The position numbers and the translations under genes are program-made. A stretch of DNA of 50,310 nt, taken from Holophagales bacterium. Its GTDB lineage: Bacteria > Acidobacteriota > Thermoanaerobaculia > Multivoradales > Multivoraceae. Each line of letters opens with the position of its first letter. Position 1 is the stretch's first letter. The notes beneath the pieces were generated by a model. That model had not been told where the DNA came from. It worked only from the letters and a program-made list of their open reading frames with translations, and did no database searches. The stretch covers positions 1 through 50,310 of the forward strand of contig VYDI01000011.1 of the NCBI GenBank assembly GCA_009843505.1, written 5' to 3'. Below are positions 7,285 through 17,180 of the stretch, one piece after another.

Positions 7285-8496
7285 TCACTCAAGCCCGAAC
7301 ATCTCCGCCGCCCGGTCGGCCAGCGTGTCGCCGATGGCCAGCGACGCCGTCGCGCCGGGTGACGGGGCGTTCAGCACGTGGAGCATCCGCGGACTCGTTT
7401 CGATGGCGAAGTCGTCGACCAGGTTGCCCTTGCGGTCCAGGGCCTGGGCACGGACGCCGGAGCCGCCGGGCATCAGGTCGGAGTCCCTGAGATCGGGGAC
7501 GAAGCGGCGCAGGTCGCGGGCGAAACGGGCGCGGCTGCCCGAACGCGCCATCTCGCTGATGCCGACCTTCCAGAAGCGCAGCGCCATCTTCCAGAAGCCG
7601 GGGTAGCTCAGGCTGCTCCAGGTGTCACGGGCGTCGAAGCTGCGGCGGTCGTAGCCCTCCCGCTTGAGCGCCAGGACCGCGTTCGGACCGGCCTCGACCG
7701 AGCCGTCGACGCGCCGGGTCAGGTGGACTCCGAGAAAGGGGAAACGGGGATCGGGGACCGGGTAGATCAGTCCGCGCAGGAGGTGACGGCGCTCTGGAGC
7801 GATGTCGAAGTACTCGCCGCGGAAGGGAACGATCCGCACGTCCGGGTCGAGGCCCGCCATGCGCGCCACGCGGTCCGATTGAAGGCCGGCGCAGTTGATC
7901 GCGTGGCCGGCCTCGAACTCGCCGGAGGTGGTCTCCACGACGACTCCGTCAGGCCGCGGCGTCAGACCGGTGACGCGGGTGCGCAGGTGCAGGGAGACGC
8001 CGGCCGCCGCGAGCTCTTCGGCGTAGGCGCGGGCGACGGCCTTGTAGTCGACAATGCCGGTCTCGGGAACCCAGAGCGCGTCGACGCCGGTCGCGTGCGG
8101 CTCGAACTCGGGGATCCGCTCGGGCGGCAGGCGCTCCAGGCCGGCGAGGCCGTTCGCCCGGCCGCGGCGCTCCAGTTCGTCGAGTCGGGGGATCTCCTCC
8201 GGGTCGGTCGCGATGACGAGCTTGCCGCAGATCTCGTAGGGAATCGCGTGCCGGTTGCAGTAGTCGATCAGCCGCTTCCGGCCGCCGACACAGTTGCGCG
8301 CCTTGAGCGAGCCGGGCTTGTAGTAGAGGCCGGAGTGGATGACGCCGCTGTTGTGGCCCGTCTGGTGAACGGCGGGTCGGGGCTCCGCCTCGACCACGTG
8401 GATGTCGATCTGACCGAAGCGGCGGGTGAGGCTCCGGGCCGTGGCGAGGCCGATGATGCCGGCCCCGATACAGACGACGTCGGCGCGCTGGGGCAA
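7285..8496 (-). CDS. lhgO: L-2-hydroxyglutarate oxidase/dehydrogenase
   Basis: A 403-residue FAD-dependent oxidoreductase of the DAO fold. The N-terminal dinucleotide motif VVCIGAGIIGLATARSL (about 7-23) is followed by VEAEPRPAVHQTGHNSG and VIHSGLYYKPGSLKA, the signature of LhgO/L2HGDH proteins. The C-terminal GVRAQALDRKGNLVDDF and NAPSPGATASLAIG blocks also fit. It oxidises L-2-hydroxyglutarate to 2-oxoglutarate, probably passing electrons to the quinone pool, which would link it to the menaquinone genes elsewhere in the window. It lies 8 bp after pheA on the same strand. Confidence 0.92.
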   Translation of the reverse strand: MPQRADVVCIGAGIIGLATARSLTRRFGQIDIHVVEAEPRPAVHQTGHNSGVIHSGLYYKPGSLKARNCVGGRKRLIDYCNRHAIPYEICGKLVIATDPEEIPRLDELERRGRANGLAGLERLPPERIPEFEPHATGVDALWVPETGIVDYKAVARAYAEELAAAGVSLHLRTRVTGLTPRPDGVVVETTSGEFEAGHAINCAGLQSDRVARMAGLDPDVRIVPFRGEYFDIAPERRHLLRGLIYPVPDPRFPFLGVHLTRRVDGSVEAGPNAVLALKREGYDRRSFDARDTWSSLSYPGFWKMALRFWKVGISEMARSGSRARFARDLRRFVPDLRDSDLMPGGSGVRAQALDRKGNLVDDFAIETSPRMLHVLNAPSPGATASLAIGDTLADRAAEMFGLE

Positions 8497-8504
8497 GGCC
8501 GGGC

Positions 8505-9698
8505 TCAGGCGCCTTCCGCCGCCGCGTCCTCAGCTGGCCGCTCGGCGGGCGCTGGCGGCAGCGCGCTCGGGTAGGTGCCGAGGATGCGGAGCTCCTTCGC
8601 CTTCGCTTCGATCGACTGGAGCGCTTCGGTCACCGGCACCGAAGCGGCGTGCCCCTCGATGTCGAGATAGAAGCAGTAGCGCCAGGGCGTTGCCGGGATC
8701 GGCCTGGACTCGATCTTGGTCAGGTTGACGCCGCGCCGCGAGAAGCTCCGCAACACCTCGCCGAGGTCGCCCGGTTGATGTCCGGTGACCAGAAGCAGTG
8801 AGGTCTTGCACGGCACGTCGGGCGGACAGGGCGCCGCTTCCGCGGCCACTTCCACGAAGCGAGTGAAGTTCCCGGCCTGGTTCTGGATGCCATGGGCGAG
8901 GATCTCCAGGCCGAACACCCGCGCTGCCGGCTCGCTGGCGATGGCGCCGATCGTCCGGTCGTTCCCCTCGCGGACGCGCGCGGCCGCGCCGGCGGTGTCG
9001 AACTCGGGTTGTGGCCGCAGCCAGTCGTGGTTGTGGAAGAACTGGTCGCACTGGCGAAGCGCCTGCGGGTGAGAGAGCACGAGCCGGAGGTCCTCGATCT
9101 CCGTGCCGGGCAGCGCGAGCAGGCAGTGCGCGACCTTGCTGATCACCTCCGCGGTGATCACCAGACCGCCCTCGGCCAGCAGGTCGTAGGTCTCGTTGAT
9201 GCTGCCGGCGGTGCTGTTCTCGATGGGCAGCAGGGCGATGTCGTGGCGGCCGTCGCGAACGCCCTCGGCGGCCCCCCGAAACAGCTCGTAGCCCTGCAGC
9301 ACGACGCCTCCGGGCCGGCCGGCGTACTGCCGCTGGGCGGTCAGGTGGCTGAACGAGCCCTCGACGCCCTGGTACGCGACGCGGAGCGGCGCCCGGTCGA
9401 GGTCGCGGATGTAACCCTGCTGCGCCGCGATCGACATCTCGATCAGCAGCCGGAAGATGCGCTCCGTCTGGTGAGGGTCGAGGCCGAGGTCGGCGGCGAT
9501 CGTCCGCACCCGGGTCAGCAGTTGCTCCTCGCGCAACTGGTCGCGGAACGGAAAGGCGGCGGCGATCTTGGCGCCGGCGACGTCGCGCGACAGTTCGAGC
9601 CTGTGCCTGAATCCCTTCAGCAGCTCTTCGTCGACCCGCTCCAGCTCCTGGCGGACCGACTCGAGGTCGGGCAAGAGGTCCTTCTCGGCAGCGGCCAT
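8505..9698 (-). CDS. pheA: Bifunctional chorismate mutase / prephenate dehydratase
   Basis: A 397-residue P-protein that makes phenylpyruvate from chorismate. Residues about 8-95 form an AroQ chorismate mutase helix bundle (VRQELERVDEELLKG, RHRLELSRDVAGAK). Residues about 106-285 are the dehydratase domain, with VAYQGVEGSFSH, LPIENSTAGSI and the catalytic NFTRF. About 295-375 is an ACT domain carrying LTKIESRPI, the phenylalanine-binding ESRP motif, so feedback inhibition is likely. The C-terminus ends in an Ala/Glu-rich tail. A TATACT -10-like box lies about 42 bases upstream of the ATG (9740-9745, minus). It probably shares a transcript with lhgO downstream. Confidence 0.95.
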   Translation of the reverse strand: MAAAEKDLLPDLESVRQELERVDEELLKGFRHRLELSRDVAGAKIAAAFPFRDQLREEQLLTRVRTIAADLGLDPHQTERIFRLLIEMSIAAQQGYIRDLDRAPLRVAYQGVEGSFSHLTAQRQYAGRPGGVVLQGYELFRGAAEGVRDGRHDIALLPIENSTAGSINETYDLLAEGGLVITAEVISKVAHCLLALPGTEIEDLRLVLSHPQALRQCDQFFHNHDWLRPQPEFDTAGAAARVREGNDRTIGAIASEPAARVFGLEILAHGIQNQAGNFTRFVEVAAEAAPCPPDVPCKTSLLLVTGHQPGDLGEVLRSFSRRGVNLTKIESRPIPATPWRYCFYLDIEGHAASVPVTEALQSIEAKAKELRILGTYPSALPPAPAERPAEDAAAEGA

Positions 9699-9739
9699 GA
9701 GATGCTCGACTTTCGCGGCCTCTGATGGCCGCGGGGCGC

Positions 9740-9745
9740 AGTATA
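9740..9745 (-). promoter_or_regulatory. Possible -10 box for pheA
   Basis: TATACT on the minus strand, about 42 bases before the pheA start, in the 79-bp gap after the alcohol dehydrogenase gene. Matches the consensus at five of six bases. No good -35 hexamer is visible, so this is tentative. Confidence 0.3.
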
Positions 9746-9777
9746 CGGCGCTCGCGGATAAGCGCCTGTCCTGACAG

Positions 9778-10824
9778 TCAGTTGGAGTGTGGCCGAATGG
9801 CGACCTTCAGGGCGCGCCGGCCGATCATCAGGTCGAGCGCCTCCGTCAGCCGGTGGAGGGGCAGCTCGCGTTCCACCAGCGCGCCGTAGCGGTCGGGCGC
9901 GCCGATCAGCCGGTCGAGCGCCGCCCGGAACGAGGAGGGCCGATGGTGGTAGACGCCAAGCAGAGTCTGTTCCTGGTAGTGAACCCGCTCCGCGTCGATC
10001 ACAAGCTCGGTTCCCGGGCGGCAGCCGCCGAACAGGGCGGCGACCCCTCCGGGAGCCAGCGACTTCACGGCGTGATCCCAACCGGCGGGCGTACCGGTCG
10101 CGTCGATGGCGAAGTCGAAGGGATCTTCGACCGCCGTGCCGTCGCCGTCTCCAGCGCGGCCCAGACGCGTCTCCGCGGCGCCGAAAGGGCGTGCCGCTTC
10201 GAGGCGGTGGCTGTTCGGGTCGAGGGCGCAGACATGAGTCCGCATGCTGTGGAACAGGTCGATCAGCATGAGTCCCAGCGGCCCGCAGCCGATGACCAGG
10301 GTCCGAGCCTCCGTGGGTGGACCGCTCCAGGCGCCGAGGCAGCGTTCGAGGCAATGGACGGCGCAGGCCAGTGGTTCCGCCATGGCGGCGACCACGGGTT
10401 CGAGTCCGGCCGGCCGCGGGTGGACACTGCGCTTCGCGACGGCTTCGGGTATCAGCAGGTAGTCGGCGAAGGCGCCGTTCAGGTAGACGAGGTTGCGGCA
10501 GAGGTTCTCGCGCTTGTGCCGGCATGGCTGGCACTCGCCGCAGGAGGCGCTGTTGGCGACGACGACGGCGTCGCCCTCGGTGTGCGCGGCCCCTGCGGCG
10601 GCCCGGACGACGGTGCCGGTGACCTCGTGGCCGAAGGGCGATGGCAGGGCCAGCATGGTCGGATGGCCGCCTCGACGGTAGACCTTGACGTCGGTGCCGC
10701 ACGTGGTCGCGGCGTCGACCCGGATCAGCAGTTCGCCGGCGCCCGGTTCGGGCATCGGCAGCCGCCTGAACTCGACGCTCCCGGGGCCGGTGAGAAAGGC
10801 CTGGGTCTGATGCTCCGGGATCAT
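9778..10824 (-). CDS. Zinc-dependent alcohol dehydrogenase (MDR family), copy B
   Basis: A 348-residue medium-chain dehydrogenase. The catalytic-zinc Cys lies in TTCGTDVKVYRRG, GHE follows in SPFGHEVTGTVV, and the structural-zinc lobe is CGECQPCRHKRENLC (four Cys). The Rossmann motif is VIGCGPLGLMLIDL (about residue 170). It should oxidise a polyol, sugar or alcohol with NAD(P). The substrate cannot be inferred. The gene starts 4 bp after its paralogous neighbour ends, so the two are one transcription unit. The duplicated arrangement suggests two steps on related substrates or a heteromer. Confidence 0.88.
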   Translation of the reverse strand: MIPEHQTQAFLTGPGSVEFRRLPMPEPGAGELLIRVDAATTCGTDVKVYRRGGHPTMLALPSPFGHEVTGTVVRAAAGAAHTEGDAVVVANSASCGECQPCRHKRENLCRNLVYLNGAFADYLLIPEAVAKRSVHPRPAGLEPVVAAMAEPLACAVHCLERCLGAWSGPPTEARTLVIGCGPLGLMLIDLFHSMRTHVCALDPNSHRLEAARPFGAAETRLGRAGDGDGTAVEDPFDFAIDATGTPAGWDHAVKSLAPGGVAALFGGCRPGTELVIDAERVHYQEQTLLGVYHHRPSSFRAALDRLIGAPDRYGALVERELPLHRLTEALDLMIGRRALKVAIRPHSN

Positions 10825-10828
10825 GCCT

Positions 10829-11845
10829 TCAGGGGTGCAACAGTACCTTCAGTGCTTCCCGCCGCCGGCACAGTTCGACGGCTTCGGCGGCGCGATCCAG
10901 GGGCAGGCGGTGGGTGACCAGGGGCGTCGGGTCGAGCGCGCCGTCGTGGAGCAGATCGAGCACCCTCGCCTGCTCGGCGGGGGAGCCCGAGTAGGCGCCG
11001 ATCACGTGGCGCTCGGACCTGAAGACGGCGTTGATGTCGAACGAGACGCGGGCATCGTGGGCGGCGTGCGCGAAGAGCACGACACGGCCGCCTGGCCGCG
11101 TGACCTGGAGCGCCAGGTCGAAGGCTCCCTGACCTCCGGCCGTATCGAAGACGGCGTCGGCGCCGCCTTCCGGCAGGTTGCCCCGGGCCATCGCGGCGAC
11201 TTCCGCGGGGGCTGCGGCGGCGTCGGCTCCCAGCTCGAGCGCCATCGCCCGGCGCTCCGGCGCCGGCTCCGCGACGACGACTCGGGCGCCGGGAAAGACC
11301 GCTCTCAGCACCAGCAGATGGAGCAGGCCCATCGAGCCGGCGCCGATCACGACGATCGCGGGTGTCTTCCGGGCAAGGCCGGCGCGGTCGACGCCACGCA
11401 GAACGCAGGCGGCCGGTTCGACGAACGCCGCCGCTTCGTCGGCGAGCCCGTCATCGAGCTTGCGCACGGTGCGTTGAACCGCCCGGGCCTTGAGCCGCAG
11501 GCGCTCGCTGAAACCTCCCGGGTCCAGCAGCTTCTCCGCGAACCGGGGGCACATCGTTTCGGCGCCGGACCGGCACAGTCGGCAGTCGCCGCAAGGGGCG
11601 TGATGTGGAGCGATGACCCGGTCGCCGGGCGCAAGCGAGTCGGCGCGGCTCGCGATCACCCTGCCGACGACCTCGTGTCCGAGCACCTCTCCCGGCGTCC
11701 GGCCGGCGTCGGCCAGCTTGTAGAGATCGGTTCCGCACAGGCCACAGTAGACGAGCTCGATCAGCGCCTCGCCGGTCTTGATCGGCGGCTCCGGCGCCTC
11801 GGCAAGTTCCAGACTCCCGCCGGCGGTGGTGCGCGCAACCTTCAC
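10829..11845 (-). CDS. Zinc-dependent alcohol dehydrogenase (MDR family), copy A
   Basis: A 338-residue medium-chain dehydrogenase starting at GTG 11845 (MKVARTT), with AAGG-like bases just upstream. CGLCGTDLYKLAD holds the catalytic-zinc Cys, GHEVVG the His-Glu pair, and CGDCRLCRSGAETMC the structural zinc site. VIGAGSMGLLHLLVL is the nucleotide-binding turn. It resembles sorbitol/threonine-type dehydrogenases in general build, but the substrate is unknown. It precedes copy B by 4 bp; the two share domain order but are clearly diverged, so the duplication is old. A TAGAAT box (11894-11899, minus) lies about 48 bases upstream. Confidence 0.88.
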   Translation of the reverse strand: MKVARTTAGGSLELAEAPEPPIKTGEALIELVYCGLCGTDLYKLADAGRTPGEVLGHEVVGRVIASRADSLAPGDRVIAPHHAPCGDCRLCRSGAETMCPRFAEKLLDPGGFSERLRLKARAVQRTVRKLDDGLADEAAAFVEPAACVLRGVDRAGLARKTPAIVVIGAGSMGLLHLLVLRAVFPGARVVVAEPAPERRAMALELGADAAAAPAEVAAMARGNLPEGGADAVFDTAGGQGAFDLALQVTRPGGRVVLFAHAAHDARVSFDINAVFRSERHVIGAYSGSPAEQARVLDLLHDGALDPTPLVTHRLPLDRAAEAVELCRRREALKVLLHP

Positions 11846-11893
11846 TTGTCTGCCTTGATCCGGTTCGAGCGCGGCATGTCGTTCCCGACTGGC

Positions 11894-11899
11894 ATTCTA
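11894..11899 (-). promoter_or_regulatory. Possible -10 box for the alcohol dehydrogenase pair
   Basis: TAGAAT on the minus strand (five of six consensus bases), about 48 bases before the GTG at 11845. No matching -35 hexamer is seen. Confidence 0.3.
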
Positions 11900-11923
11900 G
11901 TGAGCCGAGGGGCAGGGCCGGCT

Positions 11924-11952
11924 TTGACTCGGAGGTCGGGGTCGTGTAGGTT
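11924..11952 (+). promoter_or_regulatory. Candidate promoter for the DEAD-box helicase gene
   Basis: TTGACT (11924-11929) and TAGGTT (11947-11952) are separated by 17 bases. Transcription from here would give a leader of about 165 bases before the ATG at 12126. That leader contains a perfect hairpin GGTCGC-CATT-GCGACC (11986-12001). Long structured leaders are common on cold-regulated helicase genes; that link is inference. Confidence 0.42.
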
Positions 11953-12125
11953 GCGTTTTCCGCCGGGTCCAGCTCGCAGTCCCCTGGTCGCCATTGCGAC
12001 CGACAACGCTCGATTGCCGCGCCAGGGTTGATGCAGCGGTGGACATGAGTCCTCGCCCCTGCCTGCTCGCCCGCGCCTCAAGACCGCCTCATCACACTCT
12101 CCCGACCCGAGGAGTTCGTTTCCCT

Positions 12126-13562
12126 ATGCCTAAGAAGTCTCGCTCGACCGGCCGGCGTCCGTCCGGTCGAAGGCCGCACGGCCGGCGTCCATCCGGCCAA
12201 AGGCCGCAGCAAACCCACGATGCCGTCTGCACCGAATGCGATAGCCCGACGACCGTTCCCTTCAGGCCCGAGCCCGGCAGGCCTGTGTACTGCCGCTCCT
12301 GCTTCACCAGCCGTCGTGACAGCGCCGGCGCGCCGGCCAAGGTCGCTCCGGCCAGCCGAGCGGTCAACGGCAGCCATCGCCCGGTCGAACCCGCGGCCGG
12401 TCGTGGAGAGGACGCCCGTTCCGGCGCCGTCTTCGCCGGCATTGCGGTGAGGCCCGCGACCCGGGCAGCGATCGGCCGTATGAACATCTCCGCGCCGACG
12501 CCGATTCAGGAGCGGTCCATCCCCTCTCTGCTGGCGGGGCGGGACCTGGTCGGACAGGCTCAGACAGGATCGGGAAAGACGCTGGCCTTTGCCGTGCCCA
12601 TCGCCGAAGTCTGCGATCCGTCGGTTCGGCGGGTTCAGGCGCTGGTGCTCGTGCCGACGCGGGAGCTTGCCCTTCAGGTCGCCGAAGTTGTCTCCGGTCT
12701 GGCTTCATCGCGGGGTGTGTCCGTGACGCAAGTCGTCGGGGGCCGGCCGATCAGGCGTGAGCAGGCGGCGTTGAGACGAGGAGCCGACGTCGTGGTCGGT
12801 ACCCCGGGGCGCACGCTGGACCATCTGCGACAGGGGTCCCTGGACCTGGGCGCCGTGCGATTCCTCGTCCTGGACGAGGCCGACGAGATGCTGGACCAGG
12901 GCTTTGCCCGCGATGTCGAGGCGATCCTCAGCCACACGCCCGATGCACGACAGACGGCCCTGTTCTCGGCCACCATGCCGAACTGGGTGGCGAACACGGC
13001 GAAGCAGTATCTGCGCAATCCGGTCAAGGTCGAGATCGACGACGGCCTCCGGGAGCCGGCGGTGGAGCATCTGGTCTATTCGATCCAGAGGGACGACAAG
13101 ATGAACGCTCTCCGGTCGCTGCTGGATGGCCGCAATGGCGACCCGATCCTCGTCTTCGGTCGCACCAAGCACGGTGTCCGGAAGCTGGCGAAGAAGCTCG
13201 AAGCGCTGGGCTATCCGGTTGGGGCGCTGCAGGGGAACCTCAGCCAGGGCGCCCGAGAGCGTGTGATGAGGGGCTTTCGTTCCGGCGCCGCGCCGATCCT
13301 CGTGGCGACGAATGTGGCCGCCCGGGGGTTGGACGTGAACGGAATCGGCCAGGTCATCAACTACGACCTGCCGGACTCGGAGCGGCTGTTCACGCACCGC
13401 GTCGGGCGGACTGGCCGCATGGGGCGTTCCGGAGAGGCGGTCACCTTCGTGACGCCGGACGAAGAGAGGAAGTGGCGTGAGATTCAGCGCGGGCTTGGCC
13501 GCCGGTTCCCGCACCGGCCGTGGCGGGCGCGGTCTTCGTCAGTCGGCCGCGGGCTCGGCTAG
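12126..13562 (+). CDS. DEAD-box ATP-dependent RNA helicase with N-terminal CxxC/CxxC zinc-binding module
   Basis: A 478-residue protein from ATG 12126, with GAGGAG about 11 bases upstream. The first 30 residues are very basic and hold two copies of GRRPSGxRPx. Residues about 36-60 carry CTEC...CRSC, a four-cysteine zinc-ribbon-like module. The helicase core then has the Q-motif (PTPIQERSIP), AQTGSGKT, PTRELA, TPGR, VLDEADEMLD, FSATMP, ATNVAARGLDV and HRVGRTGRMGRSG in the right order. It should unwind or remodel RNA during ribosome assembly or cold adaptation. The C-terminus after the RecA2 domain is short. The end overlaps the convergent mscS-type gene by 24 bp. Confidence 0.93.
   Translation: MPKKSRSTGRRPSGRRPHGRRPSGQRPQQTHDAVCTECDSPTTVPFRPEPGRPVYCRSCFTSRRDSAGAPAKVAPASRAVNGSHRPVEPAAGRGEDARSGAVFAGIAVRPATRAAIGRMNISAPTPIQERSIPSLLAGRDLVGQAQTGSGKTLAFAVPIAEVCDPSVRRVQALVLVPTRELALQVAEVVSGLASSRGVSVTQVVGGRPIRREQAALRRGADVVVGTPGRTLDHLRQGSLDLGAVRFLVLDEADEMLDQGFARDVEAILSHTPDARQTALFSATMPNWVANTAKQYLRNPVKVEIDDGLREPAVEHLVYSIQRDDKMNALRSLLDGRNGDPILVFGRTKHGVRKLAKKLEALGYPVGALQGNLSQGARERVMRGFRSGAAPILVATNVAARGLDVNGIGQVINYDLPDSERLFTHRVGRTGRMGRSGEAVTFVTPDEERKWREIQRGLGRRFPHRPWRARSSSVGRGLG
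12151..12210 (+). repeat. Two tandem 30-bp repeats in the helicase N-terminus
   Basis: Units 12151-12180 and 12181-12210 agree at 25 of 30 bases and encode GRRPSGRRPH and GRRPSGQRPQ. The array makes a basic, Pro/Gly-rich tail likely to contact RNA. Confidence 0.75.
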
Positions 13563-14681
13563 GCGGGGTTGCCGCGAGGGCCGTCCTTCCTTGATGTAGA
13601 TGTCGTGCTTGCTGTACGGGATCTCGATGCCCGCCTCGGCGAACGCCGTGATCGTCGCCTTCACGAGTTCGTGGGTGACGATGCCGCGGAGCACCGGCTC
13701 CTCGACCCAGCACAGCAACTCGTAGTCGATCGAGGAGGGTCCGAAACCCCGGAACCGGACGCGGGGAGTGGGCTCCTTGCACACCTTCCCGTTGTCGGCG
13801 GCTACCTGGAGCTGCAGGGCCTCGACCTTTTCGACATCGCTGGTGTAGGCCACGCCGACCCGGACGCGGATCCGGTACTTGACGTGGGGGCCGCCGCTCT
13901 CGTTGTTGATCTTGGCGTTCCCCATCACAGCGTTGGGGATCGTGACCTCGATGTCGTCGCGGGTCAGCAGCCGGGTGCTGCGGATGCCGATCTCGGTGAC
14001 CATGCCGCGTTCCCCGGTGTCGAGGGTGATGAAGTCGCCGATCTTGTAGGGCCCGTCCGCGAAGATGAAGATGCCCGCGAAGAGGTTGGCCAGCGTGTCG
14101 CGGGCCGCGAAGCCCACCGCGAGGCCGGCGATGCCGCCGGCGGCGAGGAGCCCCGAGACGTCGGCGCCCCAAGCGTTGATCACCAGGTAGGCCCCCAGGA
14201 TCACGATCGCGACCTTGGCCAGGTTCTCGAACAGGGGCTCGGTGTGTCTGGAGACGAGAGCGCCGCGGCTCCGGCGCCGCGCCAGGGCCCGCAGCAGGAC
14301 TCCGGAGGCGCGCAACGCCGCGACGACCCAGAACAGCAGCGCCACGGTCTGCAGCGCGTCGACGATCCTCTGCTCGGTGAGGTCGGCGAGCTGCAATCGA
14401 GCGACGCCCATCCGCAGGCCGATCAGGAAGACCGAGACCCAAAGCGGCCAGTGCGCCGCCTCGAGCAGTCGGTCGTCGACTTCGGTCTTGGTCTTCCCGA
14501 CGACCTTCGTCGCGCCGAACTTGAGGATCCACCAGACCACCCAGGCGCTCAGCGCGGAGGCGACCGCGATGGCCAGCAACTGGAGCCACGCGCCCCATGT
14601 TTCGTGCACGTAGACCGGAAGCAGCTCGGCGAGCCGTCCTTCCAGTGTGGTCAGTTGCGCGTCCACGGGTCCAGTGCCCAC
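13539..14681 (-). CDS. Small-conductance mechanosensitive channel, MscS family
   Basis: A 380-residue membrane protein. Hydrophobic segments at about 31-52, 78-95, 112-130 and 155-175 precede the pore-lining helix LLAAGGIAGLAVGFAARDTLANLF (split here by known MscS features: Gly/Ala-rich face, then the ARDTLAN turn). It is followed by the beta domain (GPYKIGDFITL, VTEIGIRSTRL, IPNAVMGNAKINN) and a C-terminal alpha/beta cage ending near YSKHDIYIKEG. It releases solutes on hypo-osmotic shock from the inner membrane. Convergent with the helicase gene and divergent from the DUF423 gene. Confidence 0.92.
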   Translation of the reverse strand: MGTGPVDAQLTTLEGRLAELLPVYVHETWGAWLQLLAIAVASALSAWVVWWILKFGATKVVGKTKTEVDDRLLEAAHWPLWVSVFLIGLRMGVARLQLADLTEQRIVDALQTVALLFWVVAALRASGVLLRALARRRSRGALVSRHTEPLFENLAKVAIVILGAYLVINAWGADVSGLLAAGGIAGLAVGFAARDTLANLFAGIFIFADGPYKIGDFITLDTGERGMVTEIGIRSTRLLTRDDIEVTIPNAVMGNAKINNESGGPHVKYRIRVRVGVAYTSDVEKVEALQLQVAADNGKVCKEPTPRVRFRGFGPSSIDYELLCWVEEPVLRGIVTHELVKATITAFAEAGIEIPYSKHDIYIKEGRPSRQPRLAEPAAD

Positions 14682-14739
14682 GCCCGATCACGGGCGTACC
14701 GGTTGTTACGATAGCCGACGCTCGGAGGAGGGCGCCGTA

Positions 14740-15120
14740 GTGAACTGGCTGTTTACGGGATTGTTGATGTGCGCCGCCTCGGTGGGCGCGGGCGCCTTCG
14801 GCGCGCACGGCCTGCGGTCCGCGCTCGACGCCGAGCACCTGGCGCTGTGGGAGACTGCCGCCCGCTATCTGATGTACGGCGGCGTCGTGGTGGCGCTGCT
14901 CGGGCTCGCCGCCCGGGGTTCGAACGTCGACCTGCGGCTCACCGGCTGGCTGCTGTTCGTCGGCTCGCTGATCTTCTCCGGAACGGTGGCGGCGACAGCC
15001 GTCGGCGGCCCGCGCTGGCTGGGCGCGATCACTCCGATCGGCGGTACGCTGCTGATCGTCGGCATCCTGGTTTTCGCCTGGAGGATGCTGGAAGGTCAGG
15101 GGACCCCGGCCGGCTTCTAG
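14740..15120 (+). CDS. DUF423 family small membrane protein
   Basis: A 126-residue protein starting at GTG 14740 behind a strong GGAGGAGGG (14723-14732). Four hydrophobic segments are visible, beginning with VNWLFTGLLMCAASVGAGAF. The GAFGAHGL and WETAARYLMYG blocks and the late GSLIFSGT and GGPRWLGAITPIGG motifs are characteristic of DUF423 (YgdD-like) inner-membrane proteins. The function is unknown. An in-frame ATG at 14647 would add 31 residues without family similarity and lacks a ribosome site, so the GTG is preferred. Confidence 0.88.
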   Translation: MNWLFTGLLMCAASVGAGAFGAHGLRSALDAEHLALWETAARYLMYGGVVVALLGLAARGSNVDLRLTGWLLFVGSLIFSGTVAATAVGGPRWLGAITPIGGTLLIVGILVFAWRMLEGQGTPAGF

Positions 15121-15164
15121 CGAGCGGGAATAGCAGGCTGATTCCATTGGGTTCGCCTGTTTCC

Positions 15165-15192
15165 TTGACCCCCGTCGCACGCGGTTTATGCT
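15165..15192 (+). promoter_or_regulatory. Candidate sigma-70-type promoter for pruA
   Basis: TTGACC (15165-15170) and TATGCT (15187-15192) with a 16-base spacer, about 50 bases before the pruA ATG. A clear AGGAGA ribosome site follows in the leader. Confidence 0.5.
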
Positions 15193-15243
15193 GCGGCTCC
15201 GGCCGCGCCCAAGCGGTCCTCAAATCCCAGGAGATCAACTGAA

Positions 15244-16869
<1,626 letters not shown>

Positions 16870-16884
16870 TCCGGCTGGCACGGC

Positions 16885-17166
16885 GTGATCGTCGATTGTG
16901 CGGACAAGCGCACCGAGGCGTTCTACAACGGTCGTCGGGTCGCAGCGTTCTCGGGCTTCGCACGGACGGCCTCGCGAAAGCTCGACCAGCTCGACGCGGC
17001 CACAAGCCTGGGCGATCTGGCCAGGCCGGGCAACCGGCTAAAGGCACTCAAGGGTCGCCGCAGGGGGCAGTGGAGTATTCGCATCAACGACCAATGGCGA
17101 GTCTGTTTCAGGTGGCCTGCGGGAAGCCCGGGTCCCACGGACGTGGAGATCGTGGACTACCATTGA
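16885..17166 (+). CDS. higB: HigB-type toxin, RelE/ParE superfamily
   Basis: A 93-residue protein starting at GTG 16885, 15 bases after pruA. KRTEAFYNGRR, ARTASRKLDQLDAA, PGNRLKALKGRRRGQWSIRIN and QWRVCFRW match the HigB-1 ribonuclease fold, with the basic and aromatic residues (Arg/Lys, then Q-W-R-x-x-F) that contact mRNA on the ribosome. The closing VEIVDYH is the usual C-terminus. Toxin precedes antitoxin, the HigBA order. It appears intact. Confidence 0.9.
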   Translation: MIVDCADKRTEAFYNGRRVAAFSGFARTASRKLDQLDAATSLGDLARPGNRLKALKGRRRGQWSIRINDQWRVCFRWPAGSPGPTDVEIVDYH

Positions 17167-17180
17167 GGCGGAGTCACACC

